From contig CP064988.1 in NCBI GenBank assembly GCA_016699855.1, positions 3,128,501 through 3,192,500 on the forward strand: a stretch of DNA of 64,000 nucleotides, given 5' to 3'. A program made the position numbers and the translations under genes. The DNA is from Rhodospirillales bacterium (GTDB lineage: Bacteria; Pseudomonadota; Alphaproteobacteria; Reyranellales; Reyranellaceae). Positions 41,303 to 53,767 of this stretch are shown here, in pieces. The first letter of the stretch is position 1. The number at the start of each line of letters is the position of its first letter. The notes under the pieces were generated by a model, which was given only the letters and a program-made list of their open reading frames with translations, was not told the origin of the DNA and made no database searches.

Positions 41303-44203
41303 ATGGCACAGACGGAACGCACCTCATTCCTGCACGGCGCCAACGCCGCGTTCATCGAGGAGCTGTTCGCGCGCTACGCGGCCGACCCCTCGTCGGTCGA
41401 CGAGAGCTGGCGGGCGCTGTTCGACGAGCTGTCGGACGAGCAGCAGGCGATGCTGCGCGCCGCCACCGGCGCGAGCTGGGCGCCGCGGTCGGCGCGGGTC
41501 ATCGGCGTGGTCGACCCCGACGCGCGGCCGGCGGCGGCCAACCGGAACCTCAAGGCCGACGCGCCGGCGGAGGCCGCGCCGGCGGCCGGCGCGACGCAGG
41601 AGCAGGTGCGCGCCGCGGCGCTGGATTCCGTGCGCGCGCTGATGCTGATCCGCGCCTTCCGCATCCGCGGCCATCTCCAGGCGACGCTCGATCCGCTCGG
41701 CCTGACGCCCAAGGCCTACCACCCCGAGCTGGATCCGAAGACCTACGGCTTCGGCGACGGCGACTACGACCGGCCGATCTTCATCAACGGCGTGCTCGGG
41801 CTCGGCGACACCGCGACGCTGCGGCAGATCATGTAGCGGCTCGACAAGACCTATTGCGGTCCGATCGGCGTCGAGTTCATGCACATCGGCGATCCCGAGC
41901 AGAAGGCGTGGATCCAGGAGCGCATCGAGAACGTCGAGAACCACACCGACTTCACGGTGAAGGGCCGGACCACGATCCTGCAGCGCATCATCGAGGCCGA
42001 GCACCTCGAGAAGTACCTGCACGTGAAGTTCGTCGGCACCAAGCGCTTCGGCCTCGACGGCGGCGAGTCGCTGATCCCGGCGCTGGAGCAGATCGTCAAG
42101 CGCGGCGGCCAGCTCGGCGTGAAGGAGGTCGTGATCGGCATGCCGCACCGCGGCCGCCTGAACACGCTCGTCAACATGATGGGCAAGAGCTACACGGCGC
42201 TGTTCTCGGAGTTCCAGGGCAAGGCGTCGCACCCGGAGGAGCTGCGCGGCTCGGGCGACGTGAAGTACCACCTCGGCGCGTCCTCGGACCGCGAGTTCGA
42301 CGGCAACACCGTCCATTTGTCGCTGACCGCCAATCCGTCCCATCTCGAGGCCGTCAATCCGGTGGTGCTCGGCAAGGCGCGCGCCAAGCAGGACCAGCGC
42401 GCCGACCGCTCCCGCGAGCAGGTGATGGCGATCCTGATGCACGGCGACGCCGCGTTCGCCGGGCAGGGGCTGGTCGCCGAGTCGCTCGACCTCAGCGACC
42501 TCGCCGGCTACCGCGTGGGCGGCACCATCCATTTCATCGTCAACAACCAGATCGGCTTCACGACCTCGCCGACCTACTCGCGCTCCGGTCCGTACTGCAC
42601 GGAGGTCGCGAAGATCGTCCAGGCGCCGATCCTGCACGTCAACGGCGACGACCCAGAGGCGGTGGTGCACTGCGCGCGCATCGCCACGGAGTTCCGGCAC
42701 AAGTTCAAGCGCGACATCGTCATCGACATGTTCTGCTACCGGCGCTACGGCCACAACGAGGGCGACGAGCCGATGTTCACCCAGCCGATGATGTACAAGA
42801 AGATCGGCCAGCATCCCTCCGTCCAGGAGGTCTACGCCCGCCGGCTGGTCGCCGAGGGCGTGCTCTCCGAGGACGGCCTGGCCGGCATGATCGGCGAGTT
42901 CCGCCAGCGGCTGGACGACTCCTTCGCCGCCGCCGCCTCGTTCAAGCCCAACAAGGCCGACTGGCTCGAGGGCAAGTGGACCGGCATGACGACGGCGCCC
43001 GGCGAGGAGGACCGCAAGGGCGACACCGCGGTGCCGCTGGAGTCCCTGCGCGAGGTCGGGCTCGCGATCTCGCGCAAACCCGCCGACCATGACACCAACC
43101 GCAAGATCCTGCGCCAGCTCGACGACAAGCGGAAGATGATCGAGACCGGCGAGGGCATAGACTGGTCGATGGGCGAGGCGCTCGCGTTCGGCACGCTGCT
43201 GACCGAGGGCACGCCGGTGCGGCTGAGCGGCCAGGACTCGGGCCGGGGCACGTTCTCGCACCGCCACTCCGTGCTCGTTTGCCAAGGCAGCGATGCCCGA
43301 CATGTGCCGCTCAACGCCATCCGCGACGGGCAGGCGCGGTACGAGGTCATCGACAGCCCGCTGTCGGAAGCCGGCGTGCTGGGTTTCGAGTACGGCTACT
43401 CGCTGGCCGAACCGAACGCCCTGGTGTTGTGGGAGGCGCAGTTCGGCGACTTCGCCAACGGCGCGCAGGTCATCATCGACCAGTTCATCTGCTCGGGCGA
43501 GAGCAAGTGGCTCCGCTTGTGCGGTCTGGTGATGCTGCTGCCGCACGGATACGAGGGCCAGGGCCCCGAGCATTCCTCGGCCCGCCTCGAGCGCTTCCTC
43601 CAGCTCTCGGCCGAGGACAACTGGCAGGTCGTCAACGTCACCACGCCGGCCAACTACTTCCATGTGCTGCGCCGCCAGGTCCGCCGCAGCTTCCGCAAGC
43701 CGCTGATCGTGATGAGCCCGAAATCGCTGCTGCGGCACAAGGATTGCGTGTCGACGCTAGCCGAGATGGGGCCGGGCACCAGCTTCCACCGCATCCTGCC
43801 GGAGACGGACAAGCTGGTCGCCGACGCCAAGGTCCGGCGCGTCGTGCTGTGCTCGGGCAAGGTGTACTACGACCTCGTGGCCGAGCGCCGCGCGCGCAAG
43901 ATCACCGACGTGGCGATCGTGCGGGTCGAGCAGCTCTATCCGTTCCCGTTCACGGCGACGTCGAAGGAACTGCGGCGTTACCGCAACGCCGAGGTGGTGT
44001 GGTGCCAGGAGGAGCCCGAGAACATGGGCGCGTGGCATTTCGTGGACCGGCGCATCGAGCGCGCGCTGGCCGAGCTCGACGTCAAGGCGAAGCGGCCGGT
44101 CTACGTCGGCCGCCGCGAGGCGGCGTCGCCGGCCGTTGGTCTGGCGAAGCTGCACGCCTTGGAGCAGGCCGATCTGGTCAACCGCGCGCTGACGGTCGGC
44201 TGA
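41303..44203 (+). CDS. sucA: 2-Oxoglutarate dehydrogenase E1 component, interrupted by in-frame TAG
   Basis: The open frame is 966 codons, the right size for thiamine-diphosphate E1 of the 2-oxoglutarate dehydrogenase complex, but codon 178 (41834-41836) is TAG between I-M and R-L-D-K-T-Y-C-G. Before it stand the lipoyl-E2-binding N-terminus (F-L-H-G-A-N-A-A-F-I) and the family segment Y-D-R-P-I-F. After it, in the same frame, come V-E-F-M-H-I, G-M-P-H-R-G-R-L-N, T-A-N-P-S-H-L-E-A, the pyrimidine-binding region and the full C-terminal half. A GAG or CAG codon is expected here. Base-call error or nonsense mutation is most likely, since TAG ends neighbouring genes normally. Translation as written would stop at residue 177. 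Confidence 0.9.
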
Positions 44204-44277
44204 GGCGCGCCCGGCGGATTCAGGAGAGGGCGGCGGGCGGCGCTGGAGCGGCGCCGGCGGCCCGGACAGAGGGCGAC

Positions 44278-45498
<1,221 letters not shown>

Positions 45499-45526
45499 GC
45501 GCCGGCCCGCGACCGAGGACACCGAC

Positions 45527-46939
<1,413 letters not shown>

Positions 46940-47212
46940 CGCGGCGGCGCGCGCGGCGTCCGCCGTTACGCGCCCTCGCCGAACGACCTGAATTGGTAAA
47001 CCCGCGTCCTGCATGTCGTCGACCGTCGGCTTGGGCGCATCGCGACGCGATATCGTCCGCCGATTTGTCTGCGCTTCCGCGCCGAGCCCCCGGACGCCGG
47101 CCCAACCTCGTCTCGACGTGGCATGGCAGCGTCGCGGCCGGTGGCGATTGACCGCCGCCCGCGGCGTCGCGAAGCTTCGCGCGACACAGAGTCCGCGAGC
47201 CGGGAGCGCGCC

Positions 47213-48439
47213 ATGCCGTCGAACGACGCCGACACCGACGACCAGCCCTTCGCCGGCCTGCGCGTGCTGGACATCGGCAGTTTCGTCGCCGGACCGGCGG
47301 CGGCCACGATTCTCGGCGACTACGGCGCCGACGTCGTCAAGATCGAGCCGCCGGGCGAGGGCGATCCTTTCCGCGCCTTCCACGCCTCGCACGGCGTGCC
47401 GCGGCACGAGGTCAATTTCTGCTGGCACCTGGCGTCGCGCAACAAGCGCTCGCTGGCGCTCGACCTGAAGAGCGCCGATGGCCGCGCCGCGCTCGACCGG
47501 CTGGTGGCCGGCGCCGACATCCTCGTCACGAACTATCCGCCGGGGGTGCGCGCGCGGCTGCGGCTGCGCTACGCCGATCTGGCGCCGCTCAATCCACGGC
47601 TGATCTACGCCTCGCTCACCGGTTACGGCGAGAGCGGGCCGGACTCGACGCAGCCCGGCTACGACGCGACGGCGTATTTCGCGCGCTCCGGCCTGCTCGA
47701 TTCGACCACCTACGAGGGCGCGCCGCCGTCCTTCTCGGTGCCCGGCGCCGGGGACCATCCCACCGCGACGGCGCTGTTCGCGTCGATCATGCTCGGCCTG
47801 TGGCGGCGCGAGCGCACCGGCAAGGGCTCGGAGGTCGGCACCTCGCTGCTGGCCAACGGGCTGTGGGCCAACGGCGTGCTGGCGCAGGGCGCGCTGCTAT
47901 CGGCGGTGCTGCCGCAGCGGCCGCCGCGCACGCGGCCGCGCTCGGCGCTGGCCAACCAGTACCGCACGAAGGACGGGCGCTGGATCAACCTCGCGGTGGC
48001 GCGCGAGGAGAAGCTCTGGCCGGTGTTCTGCGGCGCCATCGGCCGGCCGGAGCTGGTCGAGGATCCGCGTTTCGCCGACACGCCGACGCGGCGCGCCAAC
48101 GGCGCCGCGCTGACGGCGATCCTCGATCCGCTGTTCGACGCGCGCACGCTCGACGAGTGGCAGGCCGCGTTCAAGGCCGTCGGCATCACCTACGGCGTCA
48201 TCAACCGGCTGGGCGATGTGGCCGAGGACGCGCAGGCCGTCGCCGCCGGCGCGGTGGTCGCCACCGCCATCCCCGGCATGCCGCGCACCATCGCCAATCC
48301 GGTGCGCGCCGATTTCGCCCGCCAGCGCGCCGCCACGCCGGCGCCGGCGCTCGGCGCCGACAGCGACGCCGTGCTGCGCGAGGCCGGCTTCGGGCCGGAC
48401 GAGATCGCGGCGCTGCGGCGGAGCGGCGCGGTGGGGTGA
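47213..48439 (+). CDS. CaiB/BaiF family CoA-transferase, distant fourth paralogue of the tandem array
   Basis: A 408-residue class III CoA-transferase starting at the ATG at 47213. It shares with the 6-10 kb trio L-R-V-L-D-I-G-S-F-V-A-G-P, Y-G-A-D-V-V-K-I-E, R-N-K-R-S-L-A-L-D-L, L-T-G-Y-G-E-S-G-P and P-G-Y-D with the catalytic Asp at about 151. The similarity over the full length shows common descent with the array 38 kb away. It is preceded by a 273-base gap after lpd and followed by REP-like repeats. Substrate unknown. Confidence 0.88.
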   Translation: MPSNDADTDDQPFAGLRVLDIGSFVAGPAAATILGDYGADVVKIEPPGEGDPFRAFHASHGVPRHEVNFCWHLASRNKRSLALDLKSADGRAALDRLVAGADILVTNYPPGVRARLRLRYADLAPLNPRLIYASLTGYGESGPDSTQPGYDATAYFARSGLLDSTTYEGAPPSFSVPGAGDHPTATALFASIMLGLWRRERTGKGSEVGTSLLANGLWANGVLAQGALLSAVLPQRPPRTRPRSALANQYRTKDGRWINLAVAREEKLWPVFCGAIGRPELVEDPRFADTPTRRANGAALTAILDPLFDARTLDEWQAAFKAVGITYGVINRLGDVAEDAQAVAAGAVVATAIPGMPRTIANPVRADFARQRAATPAPALGADSDAVLREAGFGPDEIAALRRSGAVG

Positions 48440-48806
48440 GCGGGGTTCCATATCTGGCGCCATCGTTTTTTCCCTCTCCGCCGCGCAGCGGGGAGAGGGA
48501 AGGGGCCCGCGCGTAGCGCGGGAAGGGTGAGGTGGTCGTCGTATCGCCGGTGATGCGAGTTAGGGAGTACGTGTGCCGGTATCGAGCCTTGGCAGGTCGG
48601 TGAAGATTCTCGATAGGGGACGCGTCGATTCTCCGCGCACATTCCCTTCGATGCGGACACCACCTCACCCTTCCCATCGCGCTACGCGCGACGGGCCCCT
48701 TCCCTCTCCCCCGCTGCGCGGCGGAGAGGGAACGAGTCGTGACGGAGTAGTGTGAGTCCGATAGGGGCCGCGTGAGGGGTGTCGGCGCCGCGCGCGAGGC
48801 GGCGCG
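48440..48806. repeat. Intergenic region with two inverted REP-like elements
   Basis: This 367-base gap holds no gene. It contains a 66-base element at 48471-48536 and a 73-base copy in opposite orientation at 48659-48731, about 90 percent alike by eye. Each is built of two GC hairpins: CCCTCTCC with GGGGAGAGGG, and CCCGCGCG with CGCGGG around a TA. Copy B carries extra bases (CGTCGCGCG...CGCGATGG). The 122 bases between them have no recognisable feature. Elements of this look recur in alphaproteobacterial intergenic regions. Confidence 0.75.
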
Positions 48807-50018
48807 TCAGAGCGTGATCGCCGCGCCGCTGGCTTTGAGGGCGGCGACCTCGGCGTCGGACAGGCCGGCCTCGCGCAGGATGGCGGCGGAGTCCTCGCCG
48901 AGCAGCGGCGCGCCGCGGAGGTGGCGGCTGGGGGTCTTGTCGAACTTCACCGGCGGCTCGACGTTGAGCAGCTCGCCCTCGCTGTGGTGCTCGACCTTGC
49001 GGAACATGCCGCGGGCCTTCATGTGCGGATCGTCGATCACCTGCGCCAGCGTCTTGACCGGCGTCGCGGGGATCTCGGCCGCCTCCAGCGCCGTCAGCCA
49101 CTCCGCCACCGTGCGGGTCGGCGTCACCTCGTCGAGCATGGCGTAGAGATCGCCGATATGCAGCGAGCGCTGCGCCATCGTCGAATAGCGCGGGTCGTCC
49201 ATGATCTCCGGCCGCCCGGCCAGCGTGAAGAATTTGGTCCAGTGCCGGTCTGTGTAGGGCAGGATCGCCAGCCAACCGTCCTTGGCGCGGTAGGGCTTGC
49301 GGTGCGGCGAGGTCAGGCGCGAGTAGCCGAGGTCGCCGTCGTCGCGGTAGGTGCGCTCCCACAGATGCTCGAGCGCCAGCCACGAGGCCATGGTCTCGAA
49401 CATCGGCACCTCGACCTTCTGGCCCTCGCCGGTGCGCACCTTGTGCATCAGCGCGCACAGGATGGCGTAGGCGAAGGTCAGGCCGACGGTCTTGTCGGCC
49501 AGCACGGTCGGCGCGTATTTCGGCACGCCGCCGTCGACGCCGTCGAACGCCGTGCCGGCGACCAGCGCGGCGTAGCCGGAGATCGCCTGGATGGCGTCGT
49601 CGTAGGCCGGCCGGTCGCCATAGGGGCCGTCGAGCGAGTAGCCGTAGGCGCCGGCGTAGACGATCGACGGGTTGATCTTGACCAGGTCCTCGTAGGCCAG
49701 CCCGAGCTTGGCCATGGCCTGCGGCCGGAACGAGTAGACCAACGCGTCGGCCCGCGCGATCACCTTGAGCAGCGCCGCCCGCGCCTCGGGCCGCTTCAGG
49801 TCGAGGCACAGCGAGCGCTTGTTGCGGTTCACGAACAGGTGGTGCGGGCCCATCCCCTTGGTCGCCTTCGACCGGCCGACGTGGCGCGTCGTGTCGCCGG
49901 CCGGCGACTCCACCTTGATGACCTCGGCACCCTGCTCGGCCAGCATCATGGTCGCGAACGGGCCGAGCGCGACCCCCGTCATGTCGACGATCCTCAGCCC
50001 GTCCAGCGACCCGGCCAT
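48807..50018 (-). CDS. CaiB/BaiF family CoA-transferase, divergent member
   Basis: A 403-residue class III CoA-transferase of a different subgroup: G-L-R-I-V-D-M-T-G-V-A-L-G-P at the N-terminus, Q-G-A-E-V-I-K-V-E, R-N-K-R-S-L-C-L-D-L, and P-A-Y-D with the catalytic Asp at about 140. The ATG at 50018 is used because the conserved N-terminus begins there; an upstream in-frame extension is not supported. It is transcribed away from the cysG region across an AT-rich gap. Substrate unknown. Confidence 0.85.
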   Translation of the reverse strand: MAGSLDGLRIVDMTGVALGPFATMMLAEQGAEVIKVESPAGDTTRHVGRSKATKGMGPHHLFVNRNKRSLCLDLKRPEARAALLKVIARADALVYSFRPQAMAKLGLAYEDLVKINPSIVYAGAYGYSLDGPYGDRPAYDDAIQAISGYAALVAGTAFDGVDGGVPKYAPTVLADKTVGLTFAYAILCALMHKVRTGEGQKVEVPMFETMASWLALEHLWERTYRDDGDLGYSRLTSPHRKPYRAKDGWLAILPYTDRHWTKFFTLAGRPEIMDDPRYSTMAQRSLHIGDLYAMLDEVTPTRTVAEWLTALEAAEIPATPVKTLAQVIDDPHMKARGMFRKVEHHSEGELLNVEPPVKFDKTPSRHLRGAPLLGEDSAAILREAGLSDAEVAALKASGAAITL

Positions 50019-50250
50019 GCCTAAACCCCTTCGAGCATGTGAAATTTTCCCGATCATGGCCGGCCGCCAGGGGGCCGTCCATCATCGAAGGGATCGCCGG
50101 ATTTTCAGCCGGAGAACGCTATAGATTGATATTATACACGGTTATAGAATGTAATTAGCAAAATTTACATCGTAGAAATAGTTAAACTAAATTGTAACCA
50201 CCCATGGAGATGTTTAATTCCTTCCGAGCAACAGTTGGCCGAGGAAGAAA
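50019..50250. promoter_or_regulatory. AT-rich divergent promoter region
   Basis: The 232-base gap between the divergent CoA-transferase and the cysG operon contains an AT-rich block at about 50115-50215 (for example ATTATACACGG, TTTACATC, AACTAAATTG). It very likely holds promoters in both directions, but no -35/-10 pair stands out. No RNA gene was seen. Confidence 0.45.
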
Positions 50251-50442
50251 ATGGTCGCGATGACCGATCCGGATACGCCCCGACAGCGCGGTCGTGCCTC
50301 GGCATACACCACGACGACGGTCGGCGACCGCCTGCGCGCCTGGCACGCCGCCAGCCCGAAGGCCGTCGGGGCGGCCGCGCGGTTGGTCGAGGTGGCGGGC
50401 TGGATCGCCGTCTATGTGCTCGTCCGCTGGTTGGGGGGCTAG
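50251..50442 (+). CDS. Small hypothetical protein ahead of cysG
   Basis: A 63-codon frame from the ATG at 50251, with GAGGAAG just before it, ends 5 bases ahead of cysG. The protein has a Thr/Arg-rich start, then an amphipathic stretch and a hydrophobic C-terminal segment (W-I-A-V-Y-V-L-V-R-W-L) that could be one membrane helix. An in-frame ATG at 50260 is also possible. The gene is plausible from position and ribosome binding site; no family was recognised. Confidence 0.5.
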   Translation: MVAMTDPDTPRQRGRASAYTTTTVGDRLRAWHAASPKAVGAAARLVEVAGWIAVYVLVRWLGG

Positions 50443-50447
50443 CCGCC

Positions 50448-51788
50448 ATGAAGCATCTCCCGGCGTTCTTCGATCTCGCGGGCCGGTCCGTGCTGGTGGT
50501 CGGGGCCACCGACTCAGCGGCGCAGCGCGCGCGGCTGGCGCGGGACGCCGGCGCCGACGTGGTCGAGGCCGAAGATATCGATTCCAGCGACTTGGCCGCG
50601 CGGCGTCCGGTCATCGCGTTCGTCGCGACCGGCGACGCGGCGCGCGATGGCGTGGTCGCTTCCGCGCTGCGGGCGGCCGGCGTTCCGGTCAACGTGGTCG
50701 ACCGGCCGGCGCTCAGCGATTTCATCATGCCGGCCATCGTCGACCGCGGCGACGTCGTGGTGGCCGTGTCGACCGGCGGCGCCTCGCCGACCCTGGCGCG
50801 CCACATCCGGCAGCTCGTCGAGCGCGCGCTGCCGTCGCGGATCGGCGCGCTCGCCGCCTTCGGCGCCCGTTTCCGCGACACCGTCAAGCGCGCCGTCGAG
50901 CGACCCGACGCGCGCCGGAGGTTGTGGGAACGCGTCGTCGCCGGCCCGATCGGGCAGGACGTCCTCGCCGGACGCGACGGCGTGGCCGCCGCGGCGATGC
51001 TGCGCGCGCTGAACGCGCCGGCGGCGACGCGCGCGCCGGAGGGCTCGATCGCGCTGGTCGGCGCCGGCCCCGGCGATCCCGAGGTGTTGACGCTGCGCGC
51101 CGCGCGGCTGCTCGGCGAGGCAGACGTGCTGCTGTACGACGACCTCGTCGATCCCGCGATCCTCGACATGGCGCGCCGCGACGCGCTGCGCGTCGGGGTC
51201 GGCAAGCGCAAGGGCAGGCCGTCGATGCCGCAGGCCGAGATCAACGCGCTGATGGTCGAGCACGCCCGCGCCGGCCACCGCGTCGTCCGCCTCAAGGGTG
51301 GCGATCCGTTCGTGTTCGGCCGCGGCGGCGAGGAGCGCGACCACGCCCGCGCCCATGGTTTCGATCCGGTCGTCGTGCCGGGCATCACGGCGGCGCTGGG
51401 CTGCGGCGCGTCGGCCGGCATCCCGCTGACCCACCGCGACCACGCCTCGGCCATCACCTTCGTCACCGCGCAGCGCAAGCCCGGCGACGACGCGCCGGAC
51501 TGGGCGGCGCTGGCCCGCGCCGGCCACACGCTGGCGATCTACATGGGGCTGACCTCGGCGCGCGACGTCCGCGACGGCCTGGTGGCCGGCGGGCTGTCCG
51601 CCGCCACGCCGGTCGCGGTCGTGCAGAACGGCACGCGCGCCAATCAAAGCGTCTCGTGCGGAACCCTGTCGGATCTCGCCGTCCTGGCCGCGCGCCACCC
51701 CGGCGACGGACCGGCGCTGATCGTCGTCGGCGCGGTGGCGGCCTTGGCCGACATTCCGCCCGGACTTCTTCTCGCGGAGGCATCGTGA
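50448..51788 (+). CDS. cysG: Siroheme synthase (uroporphyrin-III C-methyltransferase/precorrin-2 dehydrogenase/ferrochelatase)
   Basis: A 446-residue multifunctional CysG, making the siroheme used by sulfite reductase. The N-terminal module (about 1-200) has the NAD-type dehydrogenase/ferrochelatase fold (L-V-V-G-A, then F-I-M-P-A-I-V-D-R and V-S-T-G-G-A-S-P). The C-terminal module (about 205-446) is the SUMT methyltransferase: V-G-A-G-P-G-D-P-E-V-L-T-L, L-Y-D-D-L-V, and R-L-K-G-G-D-P-F-V-F-G-R-G-G-E-E. In the N-terminal strand the usual G-G-G motif reads G-A-T, which may weaken NAD binding. It overlaps the DUF2849 gene by one base. Confidence 0.93.
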   Translation: MKHLPAFFDLAGRSVLVVGATDSAAQRARLARDAGADVVEAEDIDSSDLAARRPVIAFVATGDAARDGVVASALRAAGVPVNVVDRPALSDFIMPAIVDRGDVVVAVSTGGASPTLARHIRQLVERALPSRIGALAAFGARFRDTVKRAVERPDARRRLWERVVAGPIGQDVLAGRDGVAAAAMLRALNAPAATRAPEGSIALVGAGPGDPEVLTLRAARLLGEADVLLYDDLVDPAILDMARRDALRVGVGKRKGRPSMPQAEINALMVEHARAGHRVVRLKGGDPFVFGRGGEERDHARAHGFDPVVVPGITAALGCGASAGIPLTHRDHASAITFVTAQRKPGDDAPDWAALARAGHTLAIYMGLTSARDVRDGLVAGGLSAATPVAVVQNGTRANQSVSCGTLSDLAVLAARHPGDGPALIVVGAVAALADIPPGLLLAEAS

Positions 51789-52105
51789 TGGCCAAGAACG
51801 TCGCCGGCGAAGTCCAGGTCGTCACCGCCAACCGTCTGCGCGACGGCGTGGTCGTGTACCTCGCCGCCAACGGCCAGTGGACCACCGACATCGGCGCGGC
51901 GGCGCTGGCGCGCGACGCCCAGGCGGCGTCGCTGCTGCTGTCGATCGGCGCGGTCGCCGCCGCCGAGTCGCGCGTGATCGAGCCCTACCTCGCCGCCGTG
52001 GTGGAGGAGGGCGCGAGCGTCGTGCCGGTGACGCTGCGCGAGCGCATCCGCGCGACCGGGCTGACGATGGACGTGATCGCGGCCGAAGCGCTGAGCTACG
52101 CCTGA
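51788..52105 (+). CDS. DUF2849 domain protein of the sulfite-reduction cluster
   Basis: A 105-residue protein that overlaps cysG by one base and ends 7 bases before cysI. Small DUF2849 proteins of this size (with G-x-V-V-Y-L-A at the start and a helical rest) are commonly encoded between cysG and cysI in alphaproteobacteria. Its role in sulfite reduction is not defined. Co-translation with the neighbours is clear from the spacing. Confidence 0.85.
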   Translation: MAKNVAGEVQVVTANRLRDGVVVYLAANGQWTTDIGAAALARDAQAASLLLSIGAVAAAESRVIEPYLAAVVEEGASVVPVTLRERIRATGLTMDVIAAEALSYA

Positions 52106-52112
52106 GGCCGCG

Positions 52113-53767
52113 ATGTACCGCTACGACCACCACGACACCACTTTCGTCGCCGAGCGCGTGGCGCAATTCCGCGACCAGGCGGCGCGCCGGCTGTCGGGCG
52201 AGATCAGCGAGGACGAGTTCAAGCCGCTGCGCCTGCAGAACGGCCTGTACCTGCAGCTGCACGCCTACATGCTGCGGGTGGCGATCCCCTACGGCACGCT
52301 GAGTTCGACGCAGCTGCGGGCGCTGGCGGGGATCGCGCGCAAGTACGACCGGGGCTATGGCCACTTCACGACGCGCCAGAACATCCAGTTCAACTGGATC
52401 AAGCTGGAGCAGGCGGCCGACGCGCTGGCCGACCTGGCGGCGGTCGGCATGCACGCCATCCAGACCAGCGGCAACTGCATCCGCAACACGACCGCCGACC
52501 ACTGGGCCGGCGTCGCGCCGGACGAGATCGAGGATCCGAGGATCTGGTGCGAGATCATCCGCCAGTGGTCCACCGTCCACCCGGAGTTCTCGTTCCTGCC
52601 GCGCAAGTTCAAGATCGCGGTCGCCGGCTCGCCCAACGACCGCGCCGCCGTGCGCGTGCACGACATCGGCCTGCGCATGGTGCGCGACGCGGCCGGCGAG
52701 ACCGGCTTCGAGGTCATCGTCGGCGGCGGGCTCGGGCGCACGCCGATCATCGGCAAGACGGTGCGCGCGTTCCTGCCGAAACGTCATCTGCTGTCCTATC
52801 TCGAGGCGATCCTGCGCGTGTACAACCGCTTCGGCCGCCGCGACAACCTCTACAAGGCGCGCATCAAGATCCTGGTGCACGAACTGGGCATCGACGAGGT
52901 CCGCCGCCAGGTCGAGGCGGAGTGGCTGGAGATCCGCGACGGCGCGCTCGACCTGCCGGCCGACGTCGTGGGCGCCATCGCGTCGCAGTTCGCGCCGCCG
53001 GCGTACGCGCGACAGCCCGCGATCTCGCCCGAGGTCGAGCGCCTGCGGCTGGAGGACCGCGACTTCGCGCGCTGGCTGAAGGCCAACGTCGCGCCGCACC
53101 GCCAGGCCGGCTACGCCATCGTCAACCTGTCGCTGAAGCCGGAGGGCGCGCCGCCGGGCGACGCCAGCGCCGCCCAGCTCGAGGCGATCGCCGATCTGGC
53201 CGACAGCGACAGCTTCGGCGAGGTCCGCGTCACCCACGAGCAGAACCTCGTGCTGCCCGACGTCGCCGTCGCGCGCCTGCCGGCGGTGTGGCGCGAGCTG
53301 CGGCGCATCGACTGCGCCACGCCCAACCTCGGCATGATCTCCGACATCATCGCCTGCCCGGGCCTCGACTACTGCGCGCTGGCCAACGCCCGCGCCATCC
53401 CGGTGGCGCAGCGCATCTCCCGCCGCTTCGCCGACCTCGACCGCCAGCACGACATCGGCGAGCTGAAGCTCAAGATCTCGGGCTGCATCAACGCCTGCGG
53501 CCACCATCATGTCGGCCACATCGGCATCCTCGGCGTCGAGAAGAACGGCGTTGAGTTCTACCAGCTCACGCTCGGCGGCCACGCCGGCGACGACGTGTCT
53601 TTGGGCGCGCTGGTCGGCCCGGCGGTCGGTGCCGACCAGGTGGTCGAGGCGGTCGATCGCTGGTCGCGACCTACGTCGAGGAGCGCCGGGGCGGCGAACG
53701 CTTCCTCGACACCTACCGGCGCGTCGGCCTCGCGCCGTTCAAGGAACGCCTCTATGCCGCTGCTTAG
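52113..53767 (+). CDS. cysI: Sulfite/nitrite reductase hemoprotein (CysI type), frameshifted near its 3' end
   Basis: About 552 codons of a siroheme-[4Fe-4S] reductase that reduces sulfite to sulfide. Cluster/heme cysteines are in C-P-G-L-D-Y-C and S-G-C-I-N-A-C-G-H-H-H. The domains run in the normal duplicated order. From about 53658-53662 the frame must shift by one base to read the conserved C-terminus (L-V-A-T-Y-V-E-E-R ... F-K-E-R-L-Y-A-A-A) ending in TAG at 53765-53767. In the unshifted frame the reading continues straight into DUF934. A missing base is the simplest explanation; sequencing error or a recent indel cannot be told apart here. Confidence 0.85.

Noticed and set aside
41834..41836. 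Pyrrolysine or amber reassignment at the sucA TAG
   Set aside because: mdh, the class II aldolase, the SAF oxidoreductase and cysI all end in TAG, and nothing suggests pyrrolysine genes; a point change is simpler.
41324..43738. 804-codon open frame on the minus strand across sucA
   Set aside because: It is antisense to sucA and has no domain signal. Long open antisense frames are expected in 70 percent GC coding DNA.
53655..53668. Programmed -1 frameshift in cysI
   Set aside because: No X-XXY-YYZ slippery heptamer or clear pseudoknot is present, and the shifted C-terminus is a conserved end, not an optional extension.
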